From Paraferrimonas haliotis (GTDB lineage Bacteria > Pseudomonadota > Gammaproteobacteria > Enterobacterales > Shewanellaceae), in NCBI RefSeq assembly GCF_002282895.1, contig NZ_NRRB01000002.1, positions 1 to 64,000 on the forward strand: a DNA stretch of 64,000 bases, given 5' to 3'. Numbering within the stretch: position 1 is the stretch's first letter; every line of letters begins with the position of its first letter. A program made the translations under genes and the position numbers. Positions 28,195 through 37,903 of this stretch are shown here, one piece after another. The notes under the pieces are model-generated. The model ran no database searches. It saw only the letters and a list, made by a program, of their open reading frames with translations, and was not told the DNA's origin.

Positions 28195-28216
28195 ATTTTC
28201 AAATTTGTTTGAAAAT
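28195..28216. promoter_or_regulatory. 22-bp perfect palindrome upstream of tal
   Basis: Arms ATTTTCAAA (28195-28203) and TTTGAAAAT (28208-28216) flank TTTG in the 410-base gap between the symporter gene and tal (27935-28344). It partly resembles PsrA/FadR-like fatty-acid regulator sites, but the inner bases do not fit. The rest of the gap has no supported gene. Confidence 0.35.
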
Positions 28217-28248
28217 AACTAAAAATTATTAACACATTTAGCTTTTTC

Positions 28249-28263
28249 TGTAATAAAAGTACA
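28249..28263. promoter_or_regulatory. Probable HexR operator upstream of tal-pgi
   Basis: TGTAATAAAAGTACA differs at one position from the palindromic HexR consensus (TGTAATnnnATTACA) known from Shewanella and other gammaproteobacteria. HexR senses KDPG and controls central carbon genes, tal among them. It ends 8 bases before the -35 box of the tal promoter. Confidence 0.6.
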
Positions 28264-28271
28264 TATTTAGA

Positions 28272-28300
28272 TTGGCAAATGGGATGAAATAGTCTGTAAT
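28272..28300 (+). promoter_or_regulatory. Promoter of tal-pgi
   Basis: A -35 TTGGCA (28272-28277), a 17-base spacer and a -10 TGTAAT (28295-28300) lie 44 bases before the tal ATG. Confidence 0.6.
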
Positions 28301-28344
28301 CCTAGGTCGCAACTGTTCAACAATAAACAAATAGAGATGTAGCC

Positions 28345-29298
28345 ATGAGCAACAGCTTAGAGCAACTTAAGCAATTTACCACCATAGTAGCCGACACGGG
28401 CGATATTGATGCCATTCGAGAATACCGCCCTCAAGATGCCACAACCAACCCGTCGTTAATTTTGAAAGCGGCTCAGCTACCACAGTATCGTCCACTGGTC
28501 GAAGAAGCGGTGCAATGGGCTAAGCAAAACAGCAGTGACGCCAGTTCCTTGCTCGAGAACGCTATGGACAAACTCAGTGTCGCTATTGGTGTCGAGATAC
28601 TGAAGCTCATTCCCGGACGCATCTCCACCGAAGTGGATGCTCGCTTGTCCTACGATACCCAAGCTTCAGTTAACAAAGCTAAACGCCTAATTGAGCTTTA
28701 TCAGCAAGCAGGCATTAGCAGTGATCGCGTTTTAATTAAGTTAGCTTCAACTTGGCAGGGAATCAAAGCCGCCGAGCAACTTGAGCAGCAAGGTATCCAA
28801 TGTAACCTCACGCTATTGTTCAGTTTTGCTCAAGCAAAAGCGTGCGCAGAAGCCGGTGTTTATCTAATTTCTCCCTTTGTTGGTCGCATTCTGGATTGGT
28901 ATAAAAACGATACGGGTCTTGATTACCAAGCAACTGATGATCCTGGGGTAGTCTCGGTTACTGAAATCTACAATTACTACAAGCAATATGGTTACCAAAC
29001 CGTGGTCATGGGGGCGAGTTTTAGAAACTGCGGTGAGATCATAGAGCTCGCGGGCTGCGATCGATTAACCATTGGGCCGGGTTTATTACAACAGCTGGTT
29101 GAAGCAGATTGGCCAGTGCAGCGTAAGTTAACGCCACCCGCAAGTACTACCGCGGCGCCGCAACCCATCACTGAGTCTCAATTTCTTTGGGAACACAATC
29201 AGGATCCTATGGCGGTGGAAAAACTGGCGGAAGGCATTCGCAATTTTGCCATCGATCAGGGCAAACTAGAGACGCTACTGAGCGACATCATTAATTAA
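28345..29298 (+). CDS. tal: Transaldolase
   Basis: Transaldolase moves a dihydroxyacetone unit between sugar phosphates in the pentose phosphate pathway. The 317-residue protein has the Schiff-base lysine in [19 protein letters not shown] and the motif [12 protein letters not shown], which mark the TalB type (E. coli TalB has 317). A good ribosome-binding site (GAGATG) precedes the ATG. pgi follows 12 bases later, so they form an operon. Confidence 0.97.
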   Translation: MSNSLEQLKQFTTIVADTGDIDAIREYRPQDATTNPSLILKAAQLPQYRPLVEEAVQWAKQNSSDASSLLENAMDKLSVAIGVEILKLIPGRISTEVDARLSYDTQASVNKAKRLIELYQQAGISSDRVLIKLASTWQGIKAAEQLEQQGIQCNLTLLFSFAQAKACAEAGVYLISPFVGRILDWYKNDTGLDYQATDDPGVVSVTEIYNYYKQYGYQTVVMGASFRNCGEIIELAGCDRLTIGPGLLQQLVEADWPVQRKLTPPASTTAAPQPITESQFLWEHNQDPMAVEKLAEGIRNFAIDQGKLETLLSDIIN

Positions 29299-29310
29299 GG
29301 ATCAAGGCAC

Positions 29311-30963
29311 ATGTCTCAATTGACTCAGTCTTCCGCATGGAAAGCACTTGCACAGCACAAACAAAGCATCGAATCGCAGCATATGCGAACTTGGTTTGAG
29401 CAACAACCTGATCGCGCTGAACGATACTCGCTCAGCGCTGCAGGCATTTTATTGGATTATTCAAAGAATAGAGTCAATGACGACACGTTAGCCCTGCTGT
29501 TTGGTTTGGCGGAGCAACAGCAACTTGAGCAAGCGATAAAGCGCATGTTTGCCGGGGAGGAAATTAACACCACCGAGCAACGTGCGGTATTGCACACAGC
29601 CCTAAGAGCCGACAGACACTCACCCCAATGGCAACAGCAAAGCGACTGTTTGTCTCAAGTCCAAGCAAGCTTGGATAAAATGGAGCTATTTGTAGATGCC
29701 ATAATCCAGCAACGTTGGTTAGGCTACACAGGCAAAGCCATAACCGACGTGGTCAGTATTGGTATTGGCGGCTCATTTCTAGGTCCCAAAGTGGCATCCG
29801 AAGCGCTTAAGCCCTATTGGTCTGATGCTTTGACCGTACATTATGTAGCCAACGTCGACGGCACGGCTATAGCTGATAAGCTGGCACAGCTTGATCCACA
29901 AACCACCTTATTTATTACCGCCTCAAAAAGCTTCGGTACCCAAGAAACGTTAGCCAACACACTGTCTGCTAGAAGTTGGTTTTTAAGTCACGGCGCCAGC
30001 TTACCTGACGTTGCAAAACACTTCGTAGCGGTCAGTTCAAATATCGAAGCCGCCACCGAATTTGGCATTTCACCGGATAATATTTTTCCAATGTGGGATT
30101 GGGTCGGCGGCCGTTATTCGCTTTGGTCTGCCATTGGTCTTCCCATTGCGCTTCAGATTGGTTTTAAACATTTCAAGTCCATCCTTGCCGGTGCTCAAGA
30201 TATGGATGAACACTTTCGTACAGCGCCATTTGAACAAAATATGCCGGTTATCATGGGCCTATTGGGCATTTGGTACACCAACTTTTTTGACGCACACTCT
30301 CATGTCATTCTTACCTATGACCATTACCTAAGAGCTCTACCCGGATACTTGCAGCAATTGGACATGGAAAGTAATGGTAAAAACGTGACCCGTGCAGGTG
30401 TTTCCGTCGATTATGCAACCGGCCCGGTAATCTGGGGGGGGGAAGGCACTAACGGGCAGCATGCCTACCATCAGTTATTACACCAAGGCACTCGGGTAAT
30501 CCCAGCAGACTTTATTTTGCCGCTTCGCAGTCACAATCCTGTTGGTACCCATCACGACATGCTCGCGTCTAACTGCTTTGGCCAATCCCAAGCGCTCATG
30601 CAAGGTAAGACACTTGACGAAGCCAAGTTGGAATTAGCCAGTAGCCCGCTGTCGGAGCAACAAGCTGAGCTCGTTGCTCATCACAAAGTGATGCCGGGCA
30701 ACAAACCATCTAATACCTTACTTATTGAACAAAGCACCCCCTACTCGTTAGGGGCGATCATTGCATTGTATGAACACAGAACGTTTGTACAAGGCGTCGT
30801 GTGGGAGCTTAATTCTTTCGATCAATGGGGGGTTGAGCTGGGAAAACAATTAGGCAATCAAGTACTGGATGCCATCGCCAAAGAAGAGCAAGGCGTTCAC
30901 TTGGATGGTTCAACTCGTAGTCTAATATCTAAGTTTAATCAAGCCAAACTGAATAAAAATTAG
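29311..30963 (+). CDS. pgi: Glucose-6-phosphate isomerase
   Basis: Pgi interconverts glucose-6-P and fructose-6-P. The 550-residue protein has signatures [43 protein letters not shown] and [18 protein letters not shown], with the active-site Glu and His in the expected places. A run of nine G at 30434-30442 encodes IWGGEG; a slip there would break the gene. Confidence 0.97.
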   Translation: MSQLTQSSAWKALAQHKQSIESQHMRTWFEQQPDRAERYSLSAAGILLDYSKNRVNDDTLALLFGLAEQQQLEQAIKRMFAGEEINTTEQRAVLHTALRADRHSPQWQQQSDCLSQVQASLDKMELFVDAIIQQRWLGYTGKAITDVVSIGIGGSFLGPKVASEALKPYWSDALTVHYVANVDGTAIADKLAQLDPQTTLFITASKSFGTQETLANTLSARSWFLSHGASLPDVAKHFVAVSSNIEAATEFGISPDNIFPMWDWVGGRYSLWSAIGLPIALQIGFKHFKSILAGAQDMDEHFRTAPFEQNMPVIMGLLGIWYTNFFDAHSHVILTYDHYLRALPGYLQQLDMESNGKNVTRAGVSVDYATGPVIWGGEGTNGQHAYHQLLHQGTRVIPADFILPLRSHNPVGTHHDMLASNCFGQSQALMQGKTLDEAKLELASSPLSEQQAELVAHHKVMPGNKPSNTLLIEQSTPYSLGAIIALYEHRTFVQGVVWELNSFDQWGVELGKQLGNQVLDAIAKEEQGVHLDGSTRSLISKFNQAKLNKN

Positions 30964-30985
30964 CCAGTTAAAACTTGTACAAAAT

Positions 30986-31007
30986 AAGCCGACTTTTTAG
31001 TCGGCTT
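30986..31007 (+). terminator. Terminator hairpin after pgi
   Basis: AAGCCGAC (30986-30993) pairs with GTCGGCTT (31000-31007), 6-base loop, 22 bases after the stop. The following T-run is imperfect (CGCTTT). Confidence 0.6.
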
Positions 31008-31154
31008 CGCTTTAATAACAAGCAATTAGAACACTTTTGCAGCAAAAAACTCCCAACAATTAAGTAACACCCATGTAACAAAGTTGTTGCATGCTGTTTT
31101 TAGACTGTGTTATTAAGTCAGTCATAACACCAAAAATAACAAGGGAGTTAGCTC

Positions 31155-31340
31155 ATGGATCGCTTAGACTTTGGCAACGCAATTGGGGAAGTAATCGAGA
31201 AACCAACCCGTTCTCGTAGCTCAAACAAAAAACGTAAGTTCCGCGAAATTGAAGCTTTGAAAGAAAAGCATCGCCTCATGAAAGAACTCCAAGAATTGGA
31301 GCCAGGACTGGATTACGATCTCGATAGTCTGGGCTTGTAA
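31155..31340 (+). CDS. DUF3545-family small protein
   Basis: A 61-residue, highly charged protein (FGNAIGEVIEKPTRSR..., then KKRKFREIEALKEKHRLMKELQELEP, a likely helix). It matches the DUF3545 family of short proteins in Vibrio and Shewanella, of unknown function. A strong ribosome-binding site (AAGGGAG) and its own terminator support expression. A possible promoter is TTGCAT/17/TTATTA at 31087-31115. Confidence 0.8.
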   Translation: MDRLDFGNAIGEVIEKPTRSRSSNKKRKFREIEALKEKHRLMKELQELEPGLDYDLDSLGL

Positions 31341-31354
31341 GACTTAGTGACACC

Positions 31355-31384
31355 AAAAAGCGCCTCAATAAGGGCGCTTTTTTT
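31355..31384. terminator. Bidirectional terminator between the DUF3545 and hemerythrin genes
   Basis: AAAAAGCGCC (31355-31364) pairs with GGCGCTTTTT (31373-31382); seven T follow. It is 14 bases after the DUF3545 stop and 39 bases from the stop of the convergent hemerythrin gene. Confidence 0.85.
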
Positions 31385-31422
31385 GTTTCTAAAGATTGCA
31401 GTTCGCGGCGGCGTGCCCAACG

Positions 31423-31986
31423 TTAAGGCGCACTATCGACATAAGTATCGTCGTTTATGTATTGCTTCAATGCTTGAAATTCAGCTTTTCCTTCGTTTCC
31501 AAATAATGGGTCTCGTTGAAACAAAGGTTGCAACTCAGTTGAAATCTCTTGCCAGTCGTTTGTACTCATATTCACTTCAAGCTGAGGAAATATGTCCTGT
31601 TCCTCAAAACCTAAGTGCTGACGCTGCATATCAATGTAATGTTCAATCTCGGCAACTAATTGCTCCATCGGTACCATTACATCGTTAAGTACCATGTTTA
31701 CGCTATGGCTTAACATTTCGTTGGCTTGTTGCAGGCGTTCATGCTCTACCGTTAACTGAGACAAGGTGTCACTGCCCTGAGCAGGATAATGCTGACAATA
31801 ATAATTATAAATGATGTCTTCTACAGGATGATGACAGCGATCGCCGTAGTTTTGCATGTAATTAATCACATCACTTACTAGGCTCATATTCACTTTTTGG
31901 CTGCGCTTTAATTTTTCAGCGATGGCTTGCAGAACATCCAGCAATACCGTTATGTTGCGGTGGTCTTCATATAAACGTGTCAACAT
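31423..31986 (-). CDS. Hemerythrin HHE-domain protein
   Basis: A 187-residue four-helix protein with the di-iron ligand pattern: His9 (YEDHRN), HHPVED near residues 52-57, VEHE near 81, and HLGFEEQDIFP near 124-134. Such proteins bind O2 or respond to NO/oxidative stress. It resembles the YtfE-unlike, single-domain HHE proteins of gammaproteobacteria. No partner gene is adjacent. Confidence 0.88.
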   Translation of the reverse strand: MLTRLYEDHRNITVLLDVLQAIAEKLKRSQKVNMSLVSDVINYMQNYGDRCHHPVEDIIYNYYCQHYPAQGSDTLSQLTVEHERLQQANEMLSHSVNMVLNDVMVPMEQLVAEIEHYIDMQRQHLGFEEQDIFPQLEVNMSTNDWQEISTELQPLFQRDPLFGNEGKAEFQALKQYINDDTYVDSAP

Positions 31987-32116
31987 AGTCTGTTCCTTTC
32001 TATAGCTCTCTGTGCACTATAGAATAAATCGGCACTACTCTGACCAGAAAAGTGATTTAAGTTTGATAAGGATCATATAAACTTAGGTTTTTCTCGCTAA
32101 CTTGCGAACCGTATCA

Positions 32117-32848
32117 ATGCCATTAAAACAGACGTTATTGCAGCAAGTCGCACACTCCGATTGGGCTGATTTCATTCGCACTGAAATTGAACAAGAATAC
32201 ATGCAAAGCTTGCTCACCTCTCTTGAGCAACGCCGTAGCCAAGAAACCATTTTCCCTGACTTTCAACACTGCTTTAATGCTTTTCGCCTAACAGCGTTTC
32301 GTGCCATTAAAGTGGTTATTATTGGTCAAGACCCCTACTTTAATCCCGGTCAAGCCATGGGCCTGTCATTCAGTGTTCCAAATGGCACAAAGCTGCCCCC
32401 TTCGTTAAGAAACATCTACAAAGAATTGCAGTCCGATTTAGCTATAGAAATGAGCGACAATGGCGACTTAACTCATTGGGCTGAACAAGGCGTATTTTTA
32501 CTGAATGCAAGCCTTACTGTTACCCAAGGTCAGCCTGGCAGTCATCTCAAGCTTGGTTGGCAAACGTTTACCCAGCGCGTTATTGAATACATTAATCGAT
32601 ACCATCCTGGGGCTGTTTTTCTCAGTTGGGGAGCATTTGCCCATAAATTATGTCGGCAACTGGACACCACTAACCATTCGTTGATTAAAACCAGTCATCC
32701 AAGTCCTCTGGGGGCTCGACGCTCATCTGCATCGGCACCCGCTTTTATAGGCAGTCGCTGCTTTAGTCTCGCCAATCAGTTATTAGCTCAACGGGGCTTG
32801 TCGGCCATTGACTGGCAGCCTCAGCACAGTGTTCAAAAGCTTCTTTAA
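32117..32848 (+). CDS. ung: Uracil-DNA glycosylase (family 1) with altered GQDPYH motif
   Basis: Ung removes uracil from DNA. The 243-residue protein aligns with E. coli Ung over its length: VVIIGQDPYFNPGQAMGLSFSV, PPSLRNIYKEL, HWAEQGVFLLNASLTV and SHPSPL. The catalytic Asp (Asp72) and the His of HPSPL are kept. The normally invariant His of GQDPYH is Phe75 here. The leucine loop has a short insert (ARRSSASAPAFIGS). I start at ATG 32117; an upstream TTG (32102) is possible, and no clear ribosome-binding site is seen. Its stop overlaps the thrC stop by 4 bases on opposite strands. Confidence 0.9.
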   Translation: MPLKQTLLQQVAHSDWADFIRTEIEQEYMQSLLTSLEQRRSQETIFPDFQHCFNAFRLTAFRAIKVVIIGQDPYFNPGQAMGLSFSVPNGTKLPPSLRNIYKELQSDLAIEMSDNGDLTHWAEQGVFLLNASLTVTQGQPGSHLKLGWQTFTQRVIEYINRYHPGAVFLSWGAFAHKLCRQLDTTNHSLIKTSHPSPLGARRSSASAPAFIGSRCFSLANQLLAQRGLSAIDWQPQHSVQKLL

Positions 32849-34131
32849 TCTGATAACAAGCTGTCGAATAAGTAGTGCCTTAACTCTTGATAGTCAGCGG
32901 CTAAGTTGTGCGACAACAATGGCTTATTCACTACCGCGGCGAGTTCTTTGGGCAGGGCTAGCTCGATGGCTAAGCTCTGCTCGACACTTTGTTTAAACTT
33001 ACTCGGATGCGCCGTTCCTAAAAAGATGCCAAGCTGATGCGGCGCTAACCCTTGCTCGAGAGCTTGCGCAGCAACAGCGGCATGAGGCTCACTGACATAG
33101 CCCTGTTGATGCATGGTCTTAAGACGATTTAACGTCGCTGCTTCGTCAACAGAAATGGCTTGTAGGCACTGACGAGATAAGTAATGCTCCATAAGATACT
33201 GCGCCCGTGGCCAGTTGCTTGGATCCGATACGTCCATGGCATTAGAAGCTGTGGCTTGGGTGGCATTAACCTGCCAATGACCATTGTTCCAATATCTTGG
33301 CACAGTATCGTTAATATTGGTGGCAGCCACAAATCGCTCAACGGGTAACCCCATAGCTTTACCCAACAAGCCTGCAGTAATATTGCCAAAATTACCGGAA
33401 GGCACTGAGATAACGATCTCGCGCTCAAGCCCTTGATTAAGCAAAGCCACGCCCTCAAAGTAGTAGCAAATTTGCGCCAACAATCGACTGATATTGATCG
33501 AATTGGCCGAGTTGAGCGATAACGCCTGCTTTAGCTCCTGATCTTCAAAAGCCAGTTTCACCAAGGCCTGACATTGGTCAAAGTCACCATCAATGGCCAC
33601 CGTTGCAATGTTACCCCCCAAAGTACAAAACATCTTCTCCTGCAGCTCACTTATGCGCCCTTTAGGGTATAAGATCACCACCTGTACGTTATCTAACCCA
33701 TAAAAAGCATCCGCAACCGCCGCCCCAGTGTCGCCACTGGTCGCTGTTAGAATGGTAATCTTCCGATTAGGATTAAGTTGCGACAGGCATTGAGCCATGA
33801 ATCGCGCCCCGAAATCTTTGAACGCTAAGGTTGGCCCATGAAACAATTCTAGACAAAAGGTTTGTTCGGTCACCGCCTGTAATGGCAATTCAAAGTTAAA
33901 CGCGTTTTCAACGATGCTATCGACTCGAGTTTGGCCAATTTCTTCCGCTAACCACGCGCCTAAAATCTGTTGACTACGCTCTACAAACGGCAATGTCAGC
34001 AATTCTTCTATATCGCTCAGTGTCGGTACTTTTGTTGGAAAAAACAGTCCTCTATCTTTACCTAAACCTTGAGTCAGTGCTTGTTGAAAATTCACCTTTT
34101 GTTGAGGGTGTTTTAAATTAAATAATTCCAT
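32845..34131 (-). CDS. thrC: Threonine synthase
   Basis: ThrC converts O-phosphohomoserine to threonine with PLP. The 428-residue protein starts [15 protein letters not shown] at ATG 34131, overlapping the thrB stop by one base; an earlier in-frame start at 34152 lies inside thrB. The PLP lysine is in GPTLAFKDFGARF, and SGDTGAAVADAF and SVPSGNFGNITAG bind the cofactor phosphate. It is the last gene of thrLABC. Confidence 0.97.
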   Translation of the reverse strand: MELFNLKHPQQKVNFQQALTQGLGKDRGLFFPTKVPTLSDIEELLTLPFVERSQQILGAWLAEEIGQTRVDSIVENAFNFELPLQAVTEQTFCLELFHGPTLAFKDFGARFMAQCLSQLNPNRKITILTATSGDTGAAVADAFYGLDNVQVVILYPKGRISELQEKMFCTLGGNIATVAIDGDFDQCQALVKLAFEDQELKQALSLNSANSINISRLLAQICYYFEGVALLNQGLEREIVISVPSGNFGNITAGLLGKAMGLPVERFVAATNINDTVPRYWNNGHWQVNATQATASNAMDVSDPSNWPRAQYLMEHYLSRQCLQAISVDEAATLNRLKTMHQQGYVSEPHAAVAAQALEQGLAPHQLGIFLGTAHPSKFKQSVEQSLAIELALPKELAAVVNKPLLSHNLAADYQELRHYLFDSLLSD

Positions 34132-35099
34132 TAGCTGTACTCCAATTGGCAACCGTTTGGATCGAGGCGACAGATATAGGCAAAGCCTTGCGAGCTTTGC
34201 AGGTAGTGTTGTTTAAGATAGCTAAGCCCTTGCTCGGCAAGCGATAAATCTCTACAGACCGAAAACAAGGTAGGTCCACTGCCAGAAATACTGCAACATG
34301 ACATACCCAGCTCAAGCAGTGCCGCGCGTGCTGCTACGAAGCCTGGAATATGCTCAGCTCGGTAAGGCTCCGCTAACACGTCTTGAATATTGGCCAGCGC
34401 CAATGGTGAATTTTTGCTATGGCTTGCATGAATAAATGCGGCCAAATTCTGCCCATAGCTTATGGTGGTGGGTAGCGTAACTTGCTCAGGAAGCAACGAG
34501 CGCATGGTAGCGGTGGATAGGCTAATGCCAGGGTAAGCGATTAGCCAGTACCAGTCATCGAAGCTAGGCACGGTTACGCTCGGCTCATCACCATGGCCTA
34601 CCATTAATTGAATGCCCCCTAAATAGCTAGGCGCGACATTATCAAAATGAATTGAGCCACTAATTTGGCCTTCTAACTCCCCCATTAATTGCAATAGTGT
34701 CGCCTTATCCATTGCATTGTTATAGTAGCCATTAAGTGCGGCGAGCGCCGCTACCACTGAACTGGCACTCGACCCTAAACCACTGCCAACCGGCAGGTTT
34801 TTAGTCAAACTAAGCTTAATCGGTGCTGCTGTTATCTCCAACCCCAGATCTGCCGCTTTCTGGTAATAAGCTTGGGCGCATTTCAACACGATGTTTTGCT
34901 GGGGGTCTAGCGGTAACGCGTCGCTCCATTCCCCATCAACAGACAATTCAAGGCCATGCTCAACAGCGCTGCGCTCAACCGTTACCACATCGCCTAAAGG
35001 CTCGCCCGTCACAGGCGCCAACGCAGCCCCAAGCAAATCGAAGCCAACCCCTAGGTTACCCATGGATGCCGGTGCATAGGCGCTTACTTTTCGGCTCAT
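34131..35099 (-). CDS. thrB: Homoserine kinase
   Basis: A GHMP-family kinase that makes O-phosphohomoserine. The 322-residue protein has [16 protein letters not shown], the ATP loop [18 protein letters not shown] and the C-terminal GSGPTLFSV motif. It overlaps thrA by 4 bases and thrC by 1, typical of a coupled operon. Confidence 0.97.
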   Translation of the reverse strand: MSRKVSAYAPASMGNLGVGFDLLGAALAPVTGEPLGDVVTVERSAVEHGLELSVDGEWSDALPLDPQQNIVLKCAQAYYQKAADLGLEITAAPIKLSLTKNLPVGSGLGSSASSVVAALAALNGYYNNAMDKATLLQLMGELEGQISGSIHFDNVAPSYLGGIQLMVGHGDEPSVTVPSFDDWYWLIAYPGISLSTATMRSLLPEQVTLPTTISYGQNLAAFIHASHSKNSPLALANIQDVLAEPYRAEHIPGFVAARAALLELGMSCCSISGSGPTLFSVCRDLSLAEQGLSYLKQHYLQSSQGFAYICRLDPNGCQLEYS

Positions 35100-37558
35100 A
35101 AACTTACCTCTCTGCGCCAGTTTAGGGTGCGTAGAATGTCAGCAAAAACACCGGCAGCAGTTACCGAAGTTCCAGCGCCGTAGCCTCTCAACACGAAGGG
35201 CAGCGGCTGATAATAGCGACTGTAGAACGCCAAAGCGTTCTCACCATCTACCACAGTATATAATGGCTCATCGGCGGCCACTTCCACTACTTTGACCTGA
35301 CATTTTCCTTGTTCAATAATACCTAGGTAGCGTAGCACTTTATGCTGTTGTGCAGCCTTTTCAATGCGCGTTGCCATCCACTCGTCAAGTTCACCAAGCC
35401 TTGCCATAAAGTCTTCGGTATCACCACTGGCATCAAACCATGAGGGAAGCACGCCCTCTACTTCGATGTCGGACAGCTCCATGGTTAAACCTGCTTCACG
35501 AGCGAGGATTAACACTTTTCGGGCAACATCCATGCCACTGAGATCATCCCGTGGATCCGGTTCGGTAAAGCACTTCTCCCGCGCAATTTTCGTAGCTTGA
35601 GACAAGCTCATGCCATTTTGTAACTCGCCGAAAATATAGGACAACGACCCAGACAGTACGCCTTCAAATCGATGCAGCTTGTCCCCTGCTGCCAATAACT
35701 TCTTTAGGTTATCAATCACAGGTAAGCCAGCGCCGACTGTGGTTTCGTATAGAAACAGACGTCGATGCGCTAAAGCCACCTGCCTAAGCTCGTTATAAAA
35801 CGACTGCTGGGCGGTGTTGGCCTTCTTATTGGGGGTAACTACGTGCATACCGGCCGCTAAAAACTCGGGATAAGCTCTGGCTACGGTATCGTTACTTGTG
35901 CAGTCCACCAGCACCGGATTATGGAATTCTTGGGCTTTAACCCAATCAACTAAGTCGTTTATCTTAGCCGTTCGAGCACTTTTCTCGAGAAGCGCATTAC
36001 AATTGTCAAGATCAATACCCTGCTCATCCAACAACATTTTGCGCGAGTTGCTTACCCCCACCAGTCGAATGGCTATGTTTTGCTGATTTAAGCTGCCGGC
36101 TTGCAGGTGCAGTTGCTTAAGCAATTCTGAGCCGACATGGCCATTGCCAACCAGAATCAAATCGACATACCAACGACTATCAAAAAACGCTTGATGACTG
36201 GCGGCTACAGCCGCTCGCACGCGATGTTCACCAATCACCACTGAAATGGAGCGCTCACTACTGCCCTGCGCCAAGGCTACAATGTTTGCACCGGCTTGGC
36301 TGATGGCACTGATGAATTTAGCAGCAACTCCTTTATAAGTGCGCATACCATCACCGATCAAAGAGACAATCGCCAACTTGGGCATCAATTTGATGGGCTC
36401 TAATAATTCTGACGCTAACTCTAGCTCGAACTCTTGCTCTAGGGTGGTTTGCGCGGTCATAGCATCTTCCTCCGCTACGCAAAAACTCACGCTGTACTCG
36501 GAGGAACTTTGGGTGATTAGGCTAACCGAAACACCGGTGCGGGATATGGCTCCAAAAACTCGGGATGCCATACCCACCATTCCTTTCATACCTGGACCGC
36601 ACACCTCAACCATGGTGATATCATCAAGATTGGAAATGGCCTTTACCCGCTCGCTGCTGTCTGTGGTAGTAGACACTAATGAACCTTCTCCTTCAGGGTT
36701 CATGGTGTTCTTAATAACGCACGGAATGTGGTATTGGGCAATGGGAGCAATGGTTTTCGGATGCAGTACTTTGGCACCAAAATACGACAATTCCATGGCT
36801 TCTTGATAGCTTAATCGCTTCATCATTTTAGCGTTAGCAACAATACGCGGGTCGCAATTGTAGACCCCGTCGACATCGGTCCAGATCTCACAGCGACTGG
36901 CACCAGCAATCGCCGCTAACACGGCTGCAGAGTAGTCGGAACCATTGCGTCCAAGCAATACTTGTTGACCATCGGCGTTGCCAGCACTAAAACCCGGCAG
37001 TAGCCAAACCTGCTGAGAATCCCATTGCAAGTCACCGATCAAGGCTTGGCTTTTCGGAATATCAACCACGGCTTCCAATACATCTCCCTGTGCAAACAGT
37101 ACCTTTTCCGGTGCAAGTTTACTCACCGACAGCCCAGATTGTTCAAGTAACAAATTCATCAAGCCCACGGAAAGCTTTTCACCGGCGCAAACAAAGCGGG
37201 CATACACACTGTCAGGACACTGCCTTAGAAGCTCTACACCTTTAAGCTGGCTTTGCCATAAAGATAATTGCGCTTGCAGTTGCTCATTAAAGCGGGCTTG
37301 CGCTTGCTCGTTAAGCCGATCTTTTGCCCCATTCGCCAAGGCACGATAGACGGTTTCAACAGCCTCTAAGGAGGTTGAGGCGTTTTCGCCAGTCGTTGCT
37401 AATTTGAGTGCGTTAATGAGGTTATTGGTCACCGTTGCAGGAGCCGAAAGCACAACCGCCAGCACCGCATGGTCTGATTGGCGGCGTAGTATATCGGCTA
37501 CGTTGGCAAAACGAGTCCAATCGCCAAGAGAGGTGCCGCCAAACTTAACAACTTTCAT
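35096..37558 (-). CDS. thrA: Bifunctional aspartokinase I/homoserine dehydrogenase I
   Basis: ThrA does the first and third steps from aspartate to threonine and is feedback-inhibited by threonine. The 820-residue protein matches E. coli ThrA in length and order: aspartokinase domain ([14 protein letters not shown]...), two ACT regions (about 320-460), then homoserine dehydrogenase ([19 protein letters not shown] site; [17 protein letters not shown]). AGGAGC precedes the ATG. Expression is expected to follow the leader attenuator upstream. Confidence 0.98.
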   Translation of the reverse strand: MKVVKFGGTSLGDWTRFANVADILRRQSDHAVLAVVLSAPATVTNNLINALKLATTGENASTSLEAVETVYRALANGAKDRLNEQAQARFNEQLQAQLSLWQSQLKGVELLRQCPDSVYARFVCAGEKLSVGLMNLLLEQSGLSVSKLAPEKVLFAQGDVLEAVVDIPKSQALIGDLQWDSQQVWLLPGFSAGNADGQQVLLGRNGSDYSAAVLAAIAGASRCEIWTDVDGVYNCDPRIVANAKMMKRLSYQEAMELSYFGAKVLHPKTIAPIAQYHIPCVIKNTMNPEGEGSLVSTTTDSSERVKAISNLDDITMVEVCGPGMKGMVGMASRVFGAISRTGVSVSLITQSSSEYSVSFCVAEEDAMTAQTTLEQEFELELASELLEPIKLMPKLAIVSLIGDGMRTYKGVAAKFISAISQAGANIVALAQGSSERSISVVIGEHRVRAAVAASHQAFFDSRWYVDLILVGNGHVGSELLKQLHLQAGSLNQQNIAIRLVGVSNSRKMLLDEQGIDLDNCNALLEKSARTAKINDLVDWVKAQEFHNPVLVDCTSNDTVARAYPEFLAAGMHVVTPNKKANTAQQSFYNELRQVALAHRRLFLYETTVGAGLPVIDNLKKLLAAGDKLHRFEGVLSGSLSYIFGELQNGMSLSQATKIAREKCFTEPDPRDDLSGMDVARKVLILAREAGLTMELSDIEVEGVLPSWFDASGDTEDFMARLGELDEWMATRIEKAAQQHKVLRYLGIIEQGKCQVKVVEVAADEPLYTVVDGENALAFYSRYYQPLPFVLRGYGAGTSVTAAGVFADILRTLNWRREVSL

Positions 37559-37586
37559 ATGATGCTCCTAGAGACTGTTTAGTCAT

Positions 37587-37619
37587 AAAAAAAAGCCCGC
37601 TTCGGTTGGGAAACGGGCT
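37587..37619 (-). terminator. Attenuator terminator of the thr operon
   Basis: The stem pairs AGCCCGTTTC with GAAGCGGGCT (one G-T pair, 6-base loop, 37595-37619) and ends in eight T, between thrL and thrA. Its 5' arm AGCCCGT (37613-37619) can instead pair with ACGGGCT (37650-37656), which spans the thrL stop codon. This gives the competing antiterminator expected for attenuation. Confidence 0.9.
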
Positions 37620-37647
37620 CGTATATTTGATTAAGTTCTCGCTACGA

Positions 37648-37719
37648 TTAGCCCGTCACAACAATTCCAATTGTCGTGGTTGTGGTAATGGTTGTAATCG
37701 TGCGACAAGTGCTAATCAT
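37648..37719 (-). CDS. thrL: thr operon leader peptide
   Basis: A 23-residue open frame (MISTCRTITTITTTT..., ending VVTG) has ten Thr and five Ile codons. This is the composition of E. coli ThrL, although the sequence is different. AAGAG precedes the ATG. The stop codon sits in the antiterminator arm, so ribosome stalling at Thr/Ile codons would favour read-through into thrABC. A weak promoter candidate has -35 TTGACT at 37791-37796. Confidence 0.9.
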   Translation of the reverse strand: MISTCRTITTITTTTTIGIVVTG

Positions 37720-37903
37720 GATTCTCTTGTTTAATTTTGTTTGTAAAATACATCTTGTTGGTTTCTAGAATGACGTAGCGCCTCATTTAAAGTCAAGCCT
37801 TGCACTGGGCGAATCAATTTTTTTCATAATGGCATTCAAAGACGCGAGCACTTGAGTATAGCCAGAGGCTTAGATACAGTGAAAAGAAAATGGATTTGCC
37901 ATC

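Noticed and set aside
31347-31688. A 113-codon open frame overlapping the hemerythrin gene
   Set aside because: It starts in a terminator and is antisense to the hemerythrin coding sequence.
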